Positions 3,876 through 5,225 of a DNA stretch of 5,225 nucleotides are shown here, piece by piece. Source of the stretch: Deltaproteobacteria bacterium (GTDB taxonomy: Bacteria; Desulfobacterota; Desulfarculia; Adiutricales; Adiutricaceae); the NCBI GenBank assembly GCA_031279525.1, contig JAITIH010000267.1, positions 1 to 5,225 on the forward strand, read 5' to 3'. Both the position numbers and the translations under genes were made by a program. The notes beneath the pieces were generated by a model, which saw only the letters and a list, made by a program, of their open reading frames with translations, made no database searches and was not told the origin of the DNA. Every line of letters starts with the position of its first letter. Positions within the stretch are counted from its first letter, which is position 1.

Positions 3876-5225
3876 ATGAAGCCGAAACGCCGTCTGACCC
3901 AAATCCTCCTCTTTCTTATGTCTGGGGTGTCTTTGGCCTCAATTATTTTAGGGGCCTTTTTATGGGTGAACTACCAGAAGAATCAGTCGGAAAAGGTTAG
4001 CCAGAGGATTTCGGTCGAGTACAGGCGTAACTGGGAAGAGGCCATTAGCCGCGAGACCCAGATCGTCGCCGGGCACATTGAGTCTCAGACCGCCGAAGGT
4101 CAGGTGGAGTTTTACCAGGGGGTCAAATCGGCCGCCCTGGAGGTCTACGACGCCGTTTTCAGCCAGGACGACCAAAAGCTTTTGGCCAATCGAGACGCGA
4201 TCTTGTCCGTTTTGGGCGAGATGCGGGACGAGGCCGGCCGGCCGCGCTACGTGGCCTTGGACCGCGATGGTCGGGTCCTGTCCCGGCCGGGCCAGTCCGA
4301 GGAATTCGCGGCCAATCCCGAGGTTAAGGCCATCGTCGAGAGCGTCTTAGATCTGGGCGAGGCTTTTTACCGGTTTGACTTTAACGAGTCTTGGCCAGGC
4401 CAGGCCGAAAAGCCCGTGGTCTACCTTAAGGCCGACGAGGAACTGGGCTGGATCGTCGGGGCGGTCAGCCTTTACTCCGAAAGCCAAGCCGCGATCAAGG
4501 AGGAAAACTTAGCCTGGGCCGTCAGCGCGCCTTTGCCCAGCGGCAGCAACTTGATGATCATGGACTACGCGGGCCAGGTCTTGACCAGCCCGGACGAGGC
4601 CCAGGTCGGGAAAAACGTCTTCGAGGGCGAGAACGCCCTCCTCATCAAGGCCGCCTCGCGAATAATCCGGGGGGCCCGGCTCTATAAGAGCGGCTTTTTG
4701 GAGTTTTACTTTCAAGATTTTGAGACGGGCGAGCCCAAGTGGGCGGTGGGCTATTTCCGGGCCATCGAGCCCTGGCGGTGGGTGACGGTCGTCTTCGTGG
4801 ACTCCGACGAATTGGCCTCGGCCTTGGCCGAGGAGCAACGGAACCTGGGAGAGTCGGTTAAGCGGCAGATCGTCCACGTCGTTTTGGTTTCGATCGTCAT
4901 GCTGGCCTTGGTGGCCGTTTTGGGCCAATTTATCTCCAAAAAGGCCAGCCTTAGCTTTGAGGAGTTTTATCGGTTCTTCGATAACGCGGCCTCCGCGTCC
5001 ATTGAGATCGACCCCGAAGCCCAGCCTTTCGACGAATTCGCCCTATTGGCCGTCTCGGTCAACCGGATGATCGCCCAAAGGCGTCAGGCCAACGAGTCCT
5101 TGACCGCCTCGGAAACCAAGTTTAGGACGGTTTTCGACTTTTCCCCTCAGCTCATCGCCATAACCGACGAGGCGGGCCGGGTGGTGGAGGCCAACGAGGA
5201 GTTCGCCAATTTCGTCGGCTGCGGG
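3876..5225 (+). CDS. Membrane sensor with tandem Cache-like domains and PAS, C-terminus beyond the window
   Basis: The first 450 residues of a signal-transduction protein are visible, with no stop before the right edge. A TAG sits directly before the ATG, so 3876 is the first possible start; AGGGGG lies ten bases upstream. Residues 9-31 form TM1. Residues 32-120 are a long helical region. Two similar modules follow: 121-210 (YVALDRDGRVLS ... GWIVGAVSLYSE) and 222-315 (NLMIMDYAGQVLTSP, VGKNVFE, FLEFYFQDFETGEPKWAVGY, PWRWVTVVFVDSDE). The second fits the sCache_2 pattern well and the pair suggests a periplasmic tandem (dCache_2-like) ligand sensor. Residues 331-350 are TM2. Residues 360-400 contain DEFALLAVSVNRMI, like the second half of a HAMP domain but degenerate. 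A helix at 400-412 leads into a PAS domain (SETKFRTVFDFSP, ITDEAGRVVEANEEF) cut at the edge. The output could be a histidine kinase, GGDEF/EAL or PP2C domain and cannot be told from here. The ligand is likely a small molecule but unknown. Confidence 0.88.
   Translation, partial: MKPKRRLTQILLFLMSGVSLASIILGAFLWVNYQKNQSEKVSQRISVEYRRNWEEAISRETQIVAGHIESQTAEGQVEFYQGVKSAALEVYDAVFSQDDQKLLANRDAILSVLGEMRDEAGRPRYVALDRDGRVLSRPGQSEEFAANPEVKAIVESVLDLGEAFYRFDFNESWPGQAEKPVVYLKADEELGWIVGAVSLYSESQAAIKEENLAWAVSAPLPSGSNLMIMDYAGQVLTSPDEAQVGKNVFEGENALLIKAASRIIRGARLYKSGFLEFYFQDFETGEPKWAVGYFRAIEPWRWVTVVFVDSDELASALAEEQRNLGESVKRQIVHVVLVSIVMLALVAVLGQFISKKASLSFEEFYRFFDNAASASIEIDPEAQPFDEFALLAVSVNRMIAQRRQANESLTASETKFRTVFDFSPQLIAITDEAGRVVEANEEFANFVGCG

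Noticed and set aside
4078..4939. Several reading frames on both strands inside the sensor gene
   Set aside because: They are shadows of the long continuous frame from 3876, which has clear Cache, TM and PAS features; the shadows have low-complexity or atypical composition.
1..5225. tRNA, rRNA, insertion sequence or integrase
   Set aside because: No cloverleaf-like segment, rRNA motif, transposase-like frame or terminal inverted repeat with target duplication could be seen on either strand.

Overview
The window reads as chromosomal DNA of a GC-rich, probably Gram-negative bacterium. The base usage is extremely rich in GGCC and GCC/GGC in both coding and non-coding DNA. A membrane-anchored tandem-Cache/PAS sensor and a CheR-like protein fit a free-living, environment-sensing proteobacterium. 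The style recalls Desulfobacterota (Deltaproteobacteria), but nothing here fixes the taxonomy and that guess is weak.

Layout, left to right. (1) Positions 1-254: a reading frame open to the left edge, possibly the C-terminus of an upstream gene. It runs into a GGCC- and GCCAR-rich, roughly 5-bp-period tract that also blurs the start of the next gene. (2) 235-1329 (+): a divergent CheR-type methyltransferase-fold protein with a helical, TPR-like tail. (3) 1330-1657: a gene-poor, G-skewed convergent intergenic region with several hairpins. (4) 1658-2284 (-): an unrecognised 208-residue protein with a good ribosome binding site. (5) 2285-2767: a divergent intergenic region, the most structured part of the window. 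It holds an 8-bp inverted repeat, an AT-rich island with a possible promoter, a perfect 22-bp palindrome, an array of about sixteen 11-bp tandem repeats, and a 9-bp hairpin. (6) 2768-3709 (+): a membrane-anchored alpha/beta hydrolase with an intact catalytic triad. (7) 3710-3875: a leader with a good sigma70-like promoter and three consecutive hairpins, the last covering the ribosome binding site. (8) 3876 to the right edge (+): the N-terminal 450 residues of a sensor (TM, two Cache-like modules, TM, degenerate HAMP-like linker, start of PAS). Its output domain lies outside the window.

The genes do not form an obvious operon: each has its own spacing and apparent control region. The CheR-like protein and the sensor both belong to signalling families, but no partner (CheA, CheB, CheW, receptor) is visible. 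The best candidates for something undescribed are non-coding: the palindrome plus 11-bp array beside an AT island between divergent genes, and the three-hairpin leader of the sensor gene. Both are structural observations made by eye; any function is inference.
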